The translations under genes and the position numbers were made by a program. Below, piece after piece: positions 43,560 to 54,601 of a stretch of DNA of 64,000 nt (within the stretch, counting starts at the first letter, position 1; every line of letters begins with the position of its first letter). Under the pieces are notes generated by a model, which was given only the letters and a program-made list of their open reading frames with translations, had not been told where the DNA came from and ran no database searches. Source of the stretch: Trichosporon coremiiforme (lineage: Eukaryota; Basidiomycota; Tremellomycetes; Trichosporonales; Trichosporonaceae); assembly GCA_039545355.1 (NCBI GenBank), contig BCJJ01000003.1, forward strand, positions 124,001 through 188,000, written 5' to 3'.

Positions 43560-44093
43560 TTCGGTCCGCTTACTTTGATGTGTTTATGGGGTATCGAGGA
43601 TGTCAAGTTGATGGACAAAGGAGCGTGAGTCGGTAGGCAACGATGGAGGGTGTGATAGGAACGGTGCAAGACAGGCTGCCAATCGAAGACGAGCTCATCG
43701 AGCTCATCGCTGCGCACAACATGCGATGCAGTGGATGGTGCGTACGACGCAATGGTGCGGTGCGCAACACCCCCAGGGGGTGGAGGGGAAGCAGCGCTCG
43801 ACGCCGCCGCCCCGTGCGGAGCGCAGGGGGCGCGGCGTTCCGCCCAAGCCAGCCAACCTCCGGTGTCTCGTGAGTCCGAGCGTCAGCTTCCATTGAATGC
43901 CCGCGGCTGCGCTCCAAAACTCAACGGATATGGGCAACAGGATTAACAGGAACTCACCACAGGTACTGACGCCGAATATATGCAGTCAGATTTGCTTAAA
44001 AGTGATGCATACGGCGGCAAATGAGGTTGGAAGATGCTTCTCGAGAAGCATGTCTCGAGCGCCACAACGCTACACTCCAATTGTTCGAATACT
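43560..44093. other. Intergenic with decayed sequence
   Basis: Nothing recognised apart from a duplicated GAGCTCATC at 43691-43708. Confidence 0.4.
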
Positions 44094-44309
44094 TCATAAA
44101 CCCCCTGTAACAGCCGCTGTGGCCGGAGCATCCCCAGTGCTAGTCCGGTAGCCTTTCTCCTCGTCCAATGTGAAAGGCTGTCCAGCTATCCAGGGGTAGT
44201 CCATGTCGCACATATTCACGGTAAACTGGGCGGTCGAGCTGAACTGTGATGAAGCGTTATAGGCGAGATAGAGCCAGGCAGCCCATCTGGCCCAGTGGAC
44301 CGCGATCAT
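44094..44309 (-). pseudogene. Truncated copy of the 45.8-kb membrane glycoprotein (N-terminal 71 residues)
   Basis: Starts MIAVHWARWAAWLYLAYNAS (signal-like), then FTVNMCDMDYPWIAGQPFTL and DEEKGYRTSTGDAP before a stop. The segment GQPFTLDEEKGYRTSTG matches GLPFTLDSETGYRTSAG of the gene at 45.8 kb, and the upstream Cys-Asp motif matches too (CDMD versus CDFD). The remaining domains, membrane segment and tail are absent, so this is a truncated relic. Confidence 0.55.
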
Positions 44310-45755
44310 TCTGGAGAGCAGCCATCGCTGGGATTAGAAGAAGTCAACAACACCGCCTGCCCGTAGCTGGGAGCGTGTTATAACTGCTCAATGGGCGCTG
44401 TTCCGATCGAGGAGCGTTTTATGTATGTTGAATCACAGTTACAGATACCTGTCTTCGCATACTTTTAGGGCCATGCTCTCCCGGTTTGCCCATGTTCTAG
44501 GACACCGCAGGGACATACTACTCATTGAAAGCATCGCGGTTCCCCGATTATCACATGAGGTACGAGATTCGATCCAATGCACAAGGGCAACGCGAGGGTC
44601 CGCATGGCAGTCTCGGCAGTTACTGTCAACTACTGGCATACTGGCGGATTTCGCTACGAAGCCGTTCCGTCCTGCCGTTTCGAAACTTCAGGATTGAGTG
44701 ACGACTCAGCGGTCGTCGTACAAATATCAATAGACGTGCAGCGTGCCTTCAACTGTGCCTTAACCGTGAAGTCTGCTGTGAGCTGCTATAATCCTCATCT
44801 CAGAATTCTGCGATCAAGCGACGCAGAAGTTACCAATGACGGGGCGGATAGCCATATGTAGTGCCGAACTGCAGCCGAGAGGCTCTGTCCGGTTGACGCA
44901 ACGCAGGCAGACCCGGCATTGTCAGAGAGCCGTTGAAATGAGCGTCTGTGTGCATAGTGTCTCCCATCCTACATGGAAGCCTCTGTGGCGGCGGCCAGAA
45001 CCAGTCAAGGTGTTGATCAGTCGAGTGAGCAGGTGAAGTGGGCGAAATAGTCTGGGAAGCCTTTGCTTGTTACGCAGGGTGAGTGAGGGAGTGGACGAGG
45101 AGCAGGGTCGCAGGGTGTGGAGCCTGATAAGGTTTCCGTAAGGCGAAATGCGGTGAAGGTGGCGAACCTTGTCCAATGTCATAAGTATAATTAGTGGGAC
45201 AGTGCGAGGGCTCGCGTGGAGTGTTCAGTGACGAGAGTGACGAGAGTGACGAGAGCTGTGATGGAAGGGTGAGCGGACAGAACGGTACAGGATGCATAAC
45301 GTGCACTGCAGCGTCGCACTGGTCCCACGGCGCTGGCTTCCTGATAGCGGCCATGTCTTGACCGCGCGGGAACCAGCGTAAAGGGTTATTCCGCAGATTA
45401 ACCTCTAAGGTTTGGCTTTGTGCACGTCCAGTGGACAGTTCCTCATCTCTGCACCGTTAAATAAAGCACTTCGATGTCTGACCGTGCCGTGGAGAAACCT
45501 AAACCCGCACCCCGCATCGCATGACTGCACGCTGGCCCGTACGCTGGTCGTAAGCCGACCGTAAACTGACCGCATTAAGGGAACGCGGCGCGGAGTGACA
45601 ACACATGACCGGCGGAGCATGCCAACGATGGTCAGTCGACAGCACAACGCTCCGACATGGTCCCCGCGCTGGCCACGCTGTGTCGGCTGCTCGTTTAGGC
45701 GTCTTACCACTGATCTTGCGAGCGTTTCACATCTGCAACATCACTCACGACCGCG
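44310..45755. other. Intergenic/decayed region, 1.4 kb
   Basis: No gene seen. Tandem GACGAGAGT (three units) at 45231-45257. Confidence 0.4.
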
Positions 45756-48154
45756 ATGTCGATCCTCGGCTGGCTGCTCTTGCCTCCTCGCGCCTCGGCG
45801 CAGTTCAACGACACGTACCGCTTCGTGTTCACATCCGCGGACGGTCTGTGCGACTTTGATGGCGCGTCGGAAGCCGCCCTCGGCGGGCTGCCCTTCACGC
45901 TCGACTCCGAGACGGGATACCGGACCAGCGCGGGGCGCTCCAGCGGCAAAGGCGGATGCTGGTTCGTCGGAACTGGCGTCACGACGGAGGGGCGGGGGAT
46001 CTGGAAACCGCACTCGCCCGACCCAGACGACCCGCCGGACCCCGTGCACGCGTTTCTGTACCAGACGAACCAGTTATTCAGCTCCGTCCTCGGCACAGAG
46101 TCGTTCTTCAACGTCCCCGCGGATAACAGCACGTTGCTGGATATCCATGGACGGGAGCTCAGATCGTACGAGCTGCGGTTCACGTTTATGCCCTCCTCGC
46201 GAATGGAGTTTCACAACATGACCGTAGACGTGCCGGTTAGGACACAGGCGTGAGTAAACCAAGGCCGCCGACTGAGGATGAGCGCGGTGCCTTGTCCGTT
46301 TGTCTGGTTGTACAGTGGCAGCGTGTAGGTAGCTAACGACCCAGACCCTCCCGCGAAGCCCTAGAGCAGCAGGCCATTTACGTACCGGTCGTCCAAGACG
46401 GCGAGCTGAACCCCACCATGTCGCTCGGCTTCACAACCAAGTCGGACCAGTTCCGGGACATGTGGGCGAAGCGGACAACTCGACGAGAGCGCCGTCGCCG
46501 AACGACTCGACGGTGCCGCGCTTCGTGCAGCCGATTGGGACACAGTCGTCCCAGGTTGCTCAGTCTGCAGAGTCAGCTCAGACGCAGAACCAGCCTCAGC
46601 AGTCCTCCGCTGAGCAAGGCCGGGCGCTGTCCGAGCCGCAGAGCCAGGCTCCCGAGCCGCCCAATGACCAGCCGAACCAGCCAAGTCAGGCTTATCAGCC
46701 AGCGCCCAGCAGTACCCAGGACGCGAAGTCGCAGCTATCTGAGCAAAACCAGCAAGTCTCTCAAACACAAGATCGGAGCCCAACACAGCAGGAGCAGAAG
46801 CCGACGCAGGACCAGCAGCCGCCGAAGTCATCGACAAGCGAAGCGCCGAAAAGCTCGGCCCAGCCCAGCCCATTACCTTCGCCCAGTTCGTCACCAAGTC
46901 CGCCTTCGCAGAGCTCCGCGGCACCAAGCCACGCCCCCCTCCTGGCCGACAACCACAACATGGCGATAGACTGGACGCAGATCGGACGCCGCCACAATCT
47001 CCAAGATCCTCACATCAAGCGCCTTGACGTACCTCACGAATTCATGGACGGCGCCCTCCTCCGCAAGAACGGAACGGAGCTCTCGTACAAGGTGCCCATC
47101 TCGACGACGCTGATCCGTGTCCTTGGGCCGGTTGGAATGAATCGGACAGCGTATGGGAGTCAGTGCTATGCGGACATGGACCCTTTGCCGAGCTGGTGGG
47201 TTAACGGCAGTTTTCCCCTGAGTGCCTCGCAGAAAGCCGTACGGGAGGATAACCGCACCCTGTTCTTACTGCCCGTCGACCCAGACGTGCGGACGACGGT
47301 GAGAGTCGGACCGCTTGGACTCGACGCGACGTGCTACGTCTCCGGCTTTACGAGCTACCCGTTTTACTAGTAAGTTTAGTCAATATGAAGTCGCTGACAG
47401 TAGCAACTACACACTTGCAGACCTCGTCACGAAGGCAAACAACACAGCACCCCCACCCACCATGCAGTCCTCAGACCCGCCCATTACGAGCAGTGCCAGC
47501 TCCGGAGGCAACAAGACGGGCATGATTGTCGGCATTGTCGTTGGTGTCGTTGGCGGGCTCATCCTCCTCGCTTTGCTCGCATGGTTCTGCCTCCGGCGGC
47601 GAAAGTCAGACGATCCAGACGACATAGACCCGTACCTCATCTCCGAGAAGGATCTGTACCGAAACGCTTCCTGGGCTCCGGATGGAAACGACGACTCCCC
47701 GCTCCCAGCGTCGAGTGAGGGAGAGAGCAGGCCCCGCGGCCCCCGCGTCGTGCAGGAGGAAGACGCGGACGACGTCGTCGAATACCTGCCACCCCGCTAT
47801 CGCGAGCGCACACTGCCGAACACGCCAGAGCCGGCATCTACGCCTCCGATCTCGACCCGCGAGCCCGGCACCAGCCACGAAGACACGGCCCTTCTTCCAT
47901 TGCCAGAGGGAGCGGAGCGGCCGACACTGAAGGAGGAGTACCTGAAGAACTTGGGGATTGTACCGGGTGCTCTCGAGAGTCCTTCAGGCAAGCGAGACCG
48001 GTCGCAGGGGTCCACAGCAACGGAGCTGTCGATACCGCGACTGAAGAGGGCGTATGGGAAATTGTTTGGCTCTGGCCCGCCATCGGAGGCAGGACCATCG
48101 CGGGCCACAGACTGGAAGGATGAGGTCAAGGATAGGGAAGGTCTGCATCCGTGA
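45756..48154 (+). CDS. Large single-pass membrane glycoprotein with PPxY tail; apparent frameshift in exon 2
   Basis: Signal peptide MSILGWLLLPPRASA, then a first ectodomain part (QFNDTYRFVFTSADGLCDFD, GLPFTLDSETGYRTSAG). Intron 46250-46344 joins in phase to PSREALEQQAIYVPVVQDGE. A Gln/Ser/Pro-rich stalk follows (about 46500-46940), then a second globular part (LIRVLGPVGMNRTAYGSQCY, several N-x-S/T sites). A 31-nt intron (47370-47400) precedes the membrane helix (TGMIVGIVVGVVGGLILLAL, then CLRRRKSD). The cytosolic tail has EDADDVVEYLPPRYRERTLP and ends FGSGPPSEAGPSRATDW... The frame before about 46460 (KSDQFRDMW) and after it (EADNSTRAPSPNDS) differ by one base and I find no intron of the right length, so a sequencing error or a true lesion is present. 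No catalytic domain; receptor or wall-sensor role inferred from layout. Confidence 0.65.
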
Positions 48155-48373
48155 GAACCGTTTGCGAAGGTCTGCGGGCGGGGCTGTGCTGAGACTGTCG
48201 GTTGATGATAACGCTTAGCCGTGTTGAAGATTCAGGATAGGAGAACGCCATTGGCGCCACTGGCGCCTTATCTTATCGGGTCGCGCACCCTGACGGCGAC
48301 GTCATACCCATGCATGGAAATCCACAGAGACCGATGATGCCCGATGCACGACTTATTGACAGAAGGGGCGGGG

Positions 48374-49073
48374 CTAGGACGTCTCCCACGGAGCCAGGCC
48401 CAGCGATGTCGGGAAGGAACTGTGCCGTTCATAGTCGGGATAGTCGCGCAACAGCAACTGCCACCGTCGTCGACTCCACTGGATGCACTGGTGGACGTAC
48501 TCCAGGCTTGCGTTGAAGTGCGGAAGTGCCGAACGCTCGCTCCACAACGACACCTGGTCCCGCATCATGACATCCTTGTACTCGGGATGTACCAGATGGT
48601 AGAAGCGCCTGGAGGTCGCGTAGAGTCGAATGACTCGCACGTGGATCGCGTCATGCTCTGGAGCACCTTTGCAAATCTCCGTGGTGTGGGCGGATGTTTA
48701 TACTACGAATGTGTTGGGCGTACATCTCGTCGGCCATGGGCGGGTGCTTAGCGATCGGCGGGCCTTCAGTGAGACGCACAGCCTCCACACAGTTGTACGC
48801 CCTTGCAACAAGTGTGTGGTGAAAGAAGGAGTTAACACGTAGGAGAGTGGCGAGCTGGTGCTCGTCGAAGGTGGGTAGGAGAGGAGAAGAGGGTAAAGGG
48901 AAGCGTCCAGAACAGGAGAGAGAGAATGTTGAGGAAGGGTTGCAAAGAAGGTTGGCCAGCTCTACACGTGCTTCGGGCTCGAGTTGCGACGGTCCCAGAT
49001 CTGGTCGCGCCCAAGGGCGCAGCTCCATGTCTAGTCCATCTGACAAGGCGGCGGACCCGGTGACGCCTCGCAA
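48374..49073 (-). pseudogene. Broken F-box-like gene (copy B)
   Basis: The N-terminal part reads FDEHQLATLLRVNSFFHHTL, then YAQHIRSINIRPHHGD, parallel to LSQAELAALVRVNSLWHD and YARHVRALDVRPPRPE of the intact gene at 49.8 kb. The frame then stops and resumes at 48640 with HPEYKDVMMRDQVSLWSE, HQCIQWSRRRWQLLLRDYPD. The middle of the protein is missing. The C-terminal block repeats copy A just upstream. Confidence 0.5.
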
Positions 49074-49510
49074 GTCCCAAACCGCTCAGCGTATCCTCTC
49101 CGAGCCACGTCCCTCCTCCTCCGGCTCCACTTGATACACTGTCCAGCCTCCTCGACCGCCATCTCATAATACGCCAAGTCCGAACGTATCCACCAAGACT
49201 CCTGTTGTTCAGACGTCATGACCCCTCTGAATGCGGGGTGCGCCATGAACTCGAGCATGTTCAATATCCTGAGGTCCAAGGGTCGAACGCCATGGAGCAG
49301 GTACTCCCGACCTTCACGAGAGAGCGCACCCTGGGGCAGGACGAGTGTGAGACGTTCCAACAGCCCGTCCTCCAAGTCTTGCAAGTCGTCCAACATGTCA
49401 ACGACCCCGCGGACCAATTCTCTCGGCGCTTTCATCAGATCATAGGACCCGTCCCCCCGCCGCTGACGTCGAACACTTGCCCGCAACACTGACAACGTCA
49501 CAACAATCAC
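49031..49510 (-). pseudogene. C-terminal fragment of an F-box-like gene (copy A)
   Basis: Reads LVRGVVDMLDDLQDLEDGLL, then HPAFRGVMTSEQQESWWIRS and GQCIKWSRRRRDVARRGYAE, ending CQMD. HPxx...VM...W...CI(K/Q)WSRRR is shared with copy B (48374-48640), showing they are duplicates. No F-box helix remains at its own N-terminus. It abuts copy B head to tail. Confidence 0.5.
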
Positions 49511-49775
49511 ATTGCATAGGGGGTTACATACAGCTTATACTCGAACGTCCATGTGCACGCGCCCGCAGCGTTCTGGCGGGGTCGTGGTTCACTCGCAGTC
49601 GGGTAGTAGTCCAGATACCGGTACAGTTGCTCTTATGACTACGTCAAACCCATTATCGTCTTAGTAGGTTAGGTGGGGCAGTGTTAGGTGTGCCGTCAGG
49701 GTTGGCGATGGTGGCTTGGGCCCCAGAGTTTGATGTCAAGATGAAGAATGGGTGGAGTTGAGGTCGGAGTAAGGC

Positions 49776-50813
49776 TTAGCGGTCCTCGCGATACACGGCA
49801 AGCCAGGAGGCGATTCTATCGGGGGTGACAACAGCGCGCGCCTTGCCGTGCATGGGTTCCGCCTCGAGGCATCGCCGTTCGAGCTCTTCCTCCCACCGCC
49901 GTCGCTCGGCAGGCGCAAAGACGTGGTCGCTCTCCCCACTCGCCAGATACTCGGACAACCTGACGAGCCTCAGCTTCTTGAGGCCGTTGTCGGTCCACTC
50001 GGTGTCGTCCGCGTGCAGACTCGCGTTACGGGCGCGGAGCTCCGTCCTCAGCGCGTCGAGGCAGGCGACGTCCGGGGCCACCCAGTCCGGCAACACGACC
50101 GTGACTGGCGTCATGGAAGCGTGGTCGAAGAGCGAAAGCGATCCCTTCGAGGCGAGGAAGTGGTACAGCCGTTTGTAGTGCGAGGCGCGGGACTCGTACC
50201 CCTCTGCGCCAGTGTCGAAGAGCACGGCGATGTTGGGGCGGGCGCGGGAGTCCACACCCAGGGAGAGGAGCAGGTGGCCGAGGGGGAGGGCGAGGAGCTC
50301 GCTAGGGTGCGGCTCGGAAGNGGNGGGGGGCTGCCGGATGATAACCGCCGTTCGGCGTGCGGTGGGCAGTTCGGGGAGGAAGGTGAATCCAGCGAAGAGC
50401 GGGGGACGGTCGAGCACGAGTAGTGGTAGTTCACCGCGGACATCGCCGAGCTCAACGCCGCGCTTCTGCATCCTGAGCCGGAGGGCGCGGAGGGCGGGTG
50501 GGAGGGCGCCGCACTCTGGTCTCGGGGGCCGGACGTCGAGCGCCCTCACGTGCCGCGCATAGCGATGGAGGTTGGCGGGACACACGGCGGGTTCGGGCGA
50601 TGCAGAGCTCGCGAGCGTAATCTGCCGGTAGAGGGCGGGGACGCACGCATCGTGCCAAAGGCTGTTAACGCGGACGAGGGCCGCGAGCTCGGCTTGGCTG
50701 AGGGACTGCTCAGCGACGAGCAGCAGCAGCTCGGGCGGGAGGGGCGAGAGGGGGCCGTCGCCTAGGTGGTGGGTGTGAATTGCTGGGGGCGCAATGAGGC
50801 GGGCGATGGCCAT
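49776..50813 (-). CDS. F-box-like protein
   Basis: 345 residues, intronless. An F-box-like motif sits at about residues 22-66 (LSPLPPELLLLVAEQSLSQA, then LAALVRVNSLWHDACVPALY), the module that binds Skp1 in SCF ubiquitin ligases. The rest has alternating hydrophobic strands (HVRALDVRPP, LPLLVLDRPPLFAGFTF, NIAVLFDTGAEGYES, VTVVLPDWVAPDV) and a basic helical end (RRRWEEELERRCLEAEP), with no known substrate domain. Two ambiguous bases (50331, 50334) hit codons in the middle. Two decayed relatives follow directly downstream on the same strand, so this looks like the surviving member of a small tandem array. Confidence 0.65.
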   Translation of the reverse strand: MAIARLIAPPAIHTHHLGDGPLSPLPPELLLLVAEQSLSQAELAALVRVNSLWHDACVPALYRQITLASSASPEPAVCPANLHRYARHVRALDVRPPRPECGALPPALRALRLRMQKRGVELGDVRGELPLLVLDRPPLFAGFTFLPELPTARRTAVIIRQPPXXSEPHPSELLALPLGHLLLSLGVDSRARPNIAVLFDTGAEGYESRASHYKRLYHFLASKGSLSLFDHASMTPVTVVLPDWVAPDVACLDALRTELRARNASLHADDTEWTDNGLKKLRLVRLSEYLASGESDHVFAPAERRRWEEELERRCLEAEPMHGKARAVVTPDRIASWLAVYREDR

Positions 50814-52279
50814 GGTCGCGCCGAGTCTGGCTAAGGTGACTTGACTGAGAGAAGTGGGAGACGAGTGGGGATGAAGGAGATGGATGACTGATGCAGAGGA
50901 CCCGGGGTGGCAAGATGGATCGCGGCTGGCCGATGGATTGAAAACGGATGCGCTATGTGGTCTCTGCGGACTGGGCCTCCACCCCCGCGTCAGTGTCTGG
51001 TGTCATAGTCGTCCGCCCACCCTGGAAAGAAATTGGCTGGGTCGCCTGACTTATGACGCGTGACTGCGCGTGACTGCGCGTGACTGTGACTCATCACCGC
51101 AGGTGCTCGGCTCGGGCCGGATACCAGGCTTCCCCTTGGTCCTTGCCTCCTTAATCAAAGCAACGCCGCACAAACAACAGAAAAACCTGCATCATGGCTG
51201 CGAATCCGAAGTATCCACGACCGTCGGTTGATGCACGCAAAGAGAGCCAGGTGGGTGTGAGAAGCAGGCGGGACGCCGAGTCCGCACGGGGCTACCCCCG
51301 ACACGGCGCTAACGGTCGTTCCGGCCTCGGCGATCCCATTTACAGATGATAATTTCAGCTTGATAAGCCCGATAGCAAAATTACAGGCTAATGTTTTTTC
51401 AGGTTGATTGATCTGATCCCGGTACTGCGATTCGGGTGGTCCGCGCATTCGGGTGTGGGCCGTAGACAGATCTCGACTTGGTTGAATCAAGATGCCGAGC
51501 CTGGCTGATCGGGATACACCCAGCGATCCGTCCCGCGTTTCCGCCTGTTCTGGCCCACCATCCGGCCAAGTCTAGTCATCTCCCGCGACAACGGTCCGAG
51601 CTTCCTGCCGTGTGGTTCGTCGCCCATCCAGGGCACTGCTTATCTAAGGGTCTCCGACAATCTCGGCGATCTACACATCATACTGCACTCCAGGTCGTGT
51701 GCCCCTCTCGATCAGTGAGCGAAGCGCTAGCATGCTGGTATATGCCGCTTCGCCAAAGTACTCTGAAGTACGAGGCGAGCACCGACATGGTGCAGGCGAG
51801 CATTGTTGTTGTCTGCAGTCAAAGGTTCGGAAGGAATATTGCTCTGGCAGACGGCACATGCACCCTCGTCAGAGCTGTGCACAGAGGATGTCCTAAATGC
51901 AATGACATATCTGCCAACAACCATGCGTTTCCCATCTTGTTTGCAATGAACGGCAGGCCGACTACCTCCAGGTGTTTGCTCTCGCGGCGGTTTCACCTTG
52001 GGGTGCCAATGTCCATAGTTCATCTCGGGGACCCTGGAGCTGCCGGTTTTCATTGCTCGGTCTTAGCAGAGGACAACAGTAACCACCTCAGATAGTAGAG
52101 CAGCGCCACCTCCGAGGGCTCGGACACAAGACCTCTTTTCTCTCTCCAAGTAGCCCTTTGTATAGCGGTCACCGAGTAAACGTTCCCACCGAAAGCTCAC
52201 AAATCTGCTACAAAAGCATACACATGCCATTGCCTGAATCCACCATGCTCTGCGAACAGAACTGACCTCCAGAAACAAC
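50814..52279. other. 1.5-kb intergenic region
   Basis: Divergent promoters of the F-box-like gene and the first lectin gene. Short tandem GTGACTGCGC repeats at 51060-51088. The frame at 51478-52095 lacks any recognisable feature. Confidence 0.45.
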
Positions 52280-52977
52280 ATGCTCGCCGCCCGTCTGTCC
52301 GTCCTCGCGTCGCTCGCCCTCCTTTCCCCAGCCTCAGCTAAGCAATGGAAGGAGGCCGACAACTCCACCCCAGCATGGAACAGCATCCTGCTCGCAGAGC
52401 AGTACGGCGTCTTCCGCTGCCTCGACAACCGCGACGGGCGCAAATCGGACGGCAACTTCGTCCAGGCGTGGGAGTGCACTGGCAACGACAACCAGCAGTG
52501 GCAGTGGGTCGATGCGTTGGATCAGACAGGAGCACCAAAGATCGCGGGGGAGGAGCGCGCAAAGCTCCTCGAGGCGCAGAAGGAACACCCACCCTTCATC
52601 TACAGGCTCAAGGACACGGAACTCTGTCTTGGACATCCCAAAGCTGGCGTTGATTGGCGTAAGCGGGCATGCATGGGGGGATAAACTGACGGAGAGGGAC
52701 AGCGACCAGCAGCCGACTCAGGCTCGTGCCGTGCACACAGGCGCCGTCGTTCTTTTACAACAAGGACACGAACGCGATGCACGCGTACGGGAATGCCCAC
52801 CAGGCCAATCCGGGTGAGTACGCAGGATGGGCCATGCTGACAGTAGACGAGAACGCGAAGAAGTACTTCATCAACGGGCCGCAGGACCAGTGCCTCACCG
52901 ACGGCTCGCCGCTGTTCCTGCACAAGGAGGGCAAGCACACAATTCAGTACTTCAACATGGGCCACGTTTCCGACTAG
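52280..52977 (+). CDS. Secreted beta-trefoil (ricin-B-type) lectin-like protein 1
   Basis: Exons 52280-52658 and 52703-52977; the 44-nt intron (GTAAGC...GGGACAG) keeps frame, giving 217 residues. Signal peptide MLAARLSVLASLALLSPASA. The mature protein has one clear ricin-B repeat: FRCLDNRDGRKSDGNFVQAW, then ECTGNDNQQWQWVD (the QxW motif), and less regular later repeats (ELCLGHPKAGVDW, AYGNAHQANPGEYAGWAM). Several Cys could pair. In this fold family, such domains bind sugars, often galactose-type glycans; here only the fold is supported. The next gene is a diverged tandem paralogue sharing the LVPC/MVPC step. No catalytic or toxin domain is attached. Confidence 0.72.
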
Positions 52978-53907
52978 GCTTTTGTATGATTTAGACAGCT
53001 AGGCACCTTGGGCGGCTGCCAGCAAGAACAGTTATGAATTGAGTGTGTTCACCAGAGCAGGCACGCGGTAGCCAAGGGAACTTTTTTCGGTGGCGGACAT
53101 CCGAGAATACCGGATCAGATGGCGCAAGGGGATCCTGACCCAGTGCTGCAGTCGAGGTTGAGGGAGCCAGCACAGCCCTTCATGAGGCTCGTGCCTGTCG
53201 CTCGGCATCACCCCGTTGCTACAATGCTCCAGTGCGGTGTCCGTGAAAGCCGATTCCGAAGGTGACAGCGTACTAAACCCACCGACATACAGAACAATGA
53301 TCACGTCCCTTCATTACTTTTTCTCCTTTGCACCGATTGTGTGTGCTTCACTAGCGCTCGTTTGAGAACACTCGCAATGATCGCTTGCAGAACCTCCTTA
53401 TCTCGGTCATCGCTAAACCAGGCAATGCTAGCAACGTGTGAGCACTAAGTTTGCTTCGGAGGCTCTCTCCGTGGTGCATAACATGGCAGGAGCGATGGCT
53501 ACAGAGTCCACCGTTCACTGTGCCTCCTATCTCACACCGCAAATGCAGACTGGGAGGCAACAGTCTGTTGCTGCCCACGATAGATCGAACCTACGCACTG
53601 ACGACCTGCATCAAGCTGCTCAGCAACTGTTGCGAAACGCGGAGTGGAACCATGTACTCCGGTCGAGCCGGATGAACGCCGACTGCTCCGATCGGTGAAT
53701 GCCGAACAACAGTTGCTGCCGAGACAATACCGAGGTGTGATTGGAATGGCGCCGTCTTCCCCTCCAGCGTCATCTTCTTTGATTGAATTCTGAAGCACAC
53801 AGCAGAACATTGCGAACAATGTCAACTGTGAAAGATCGCGTCAGACAAGGATATAAGGCGACTCTTGCTGCGTGCGCTCACCACACGCTGCACACGTCAC
53901 ATTCGAC
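52978..53907. other. Intergenic between the two lectin-like genes
   Basis: 930 bases with no gene seen. TATA-like GGATATAAGG at 53848-53857, about 55 bp before the next start codon. Confidence 0.5.
53848..53857 (+). promoter_or_regulatory. TATA-like box of lectin-like gene 2
   Basis: GGATATAAGG about 50-60 bp upstream of the ATG at 53908. Confidence 0.45.
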
Positions 53908-54601
53908 ATGCGCCTACTCTGCTTCATGCTCATGGCTGGTGCATCGCTGGCCGCCCCGGCCAAGAGCCCCCCAATTCCGCCTCTGTACGACAACACCGAG
54001 CCAGACTGGCGGGTCAGCTACACACTCGTGGAGGAGACGGCCTTCAAGGTATCCGGCACAAACTTCGCCCTCGACAACAAGGACTGGGTGCAGGAGGAGA
54101 AGGCGCGAGCCCAGATCTGGGACTACCACGGTGGCGACAACCAGCGCTGGATCGTGTTCAACAGGCTGGGCGAGCATGCCAAGACATCCGATGGAAGGCA
54201 GCTGTTCAGACTCATGCGGAAGAATAGCGACTTCTGCCTCAACTTCTACCACGATAGTGAGTCGAGCCAGAGATGGGGAATAGTGGCTAATGCACCGCAG
54301 AGATCCGCGAGGACGCGGTGCCTCACAAGGACATCGATCTCCTGATGGTGCCTTGTCAGGACGCGACGGAGTTCTTCTGGGCTGACAGGAACCTCTGTGC
54401 GTTCATGGTCAGTGAGTACTCCCGATCCTGCGATCCTGCCGTTGCGCAGTCTTCGACTGACAGACAGTGAGCAAGCCGTACTATTGCATCGAGCTCAAGG
54501 GCGTCAAGGAGAAGTTCTACAATGGCGTTCCCCTCGTTATCAACTCACAAGGCGACCATCGCATTCAGTGGGAGAAGATCGACCCTAAGACCGACGGTTA
54601 G
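53908..54601 (+). CDS. Secreted beta-trefoil (ricin-B-type) lectin-like protein 2
   Basis: Three exons: 53908-54256, 54301-54411 and 54468-54601 (introns 44 and 56 nt), 197 residues. Signal peptide MRLLCFMLMAGASLAAPA. The repeat FALDNKDWVQEEKARAQIWD followed by GGDNQRWIVFN parallels the first lectin's LDNRDG...QAWE...NDNQQWQW. Later elements DFCLNFYHD, LLMVPCQDATEFFWADRNLC and YYCIELKGVKEKFYNG keep the trefoil rhythm, and it ends HRIQWEKIDPKTDG with a last QW. Same size class, orientation and signal peptide as its neighbour, so a tandem duplicate that has diverged strongly. Confidence 0.7.

Noticed and set aside
51478..52095. 205-codon plus-strand frame before the first lectin
   Set aside because: No signal peptide, domain or homology that I recognise; the opposite strand is equally open.
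52280..54601. Possibility that the beta-trefoil genes are ricin-type toxins
   Set aside because: Only sugar-binding-fold segments are present; there is no N-glycosidase or other enzymatic chain in either gene or adjacent.
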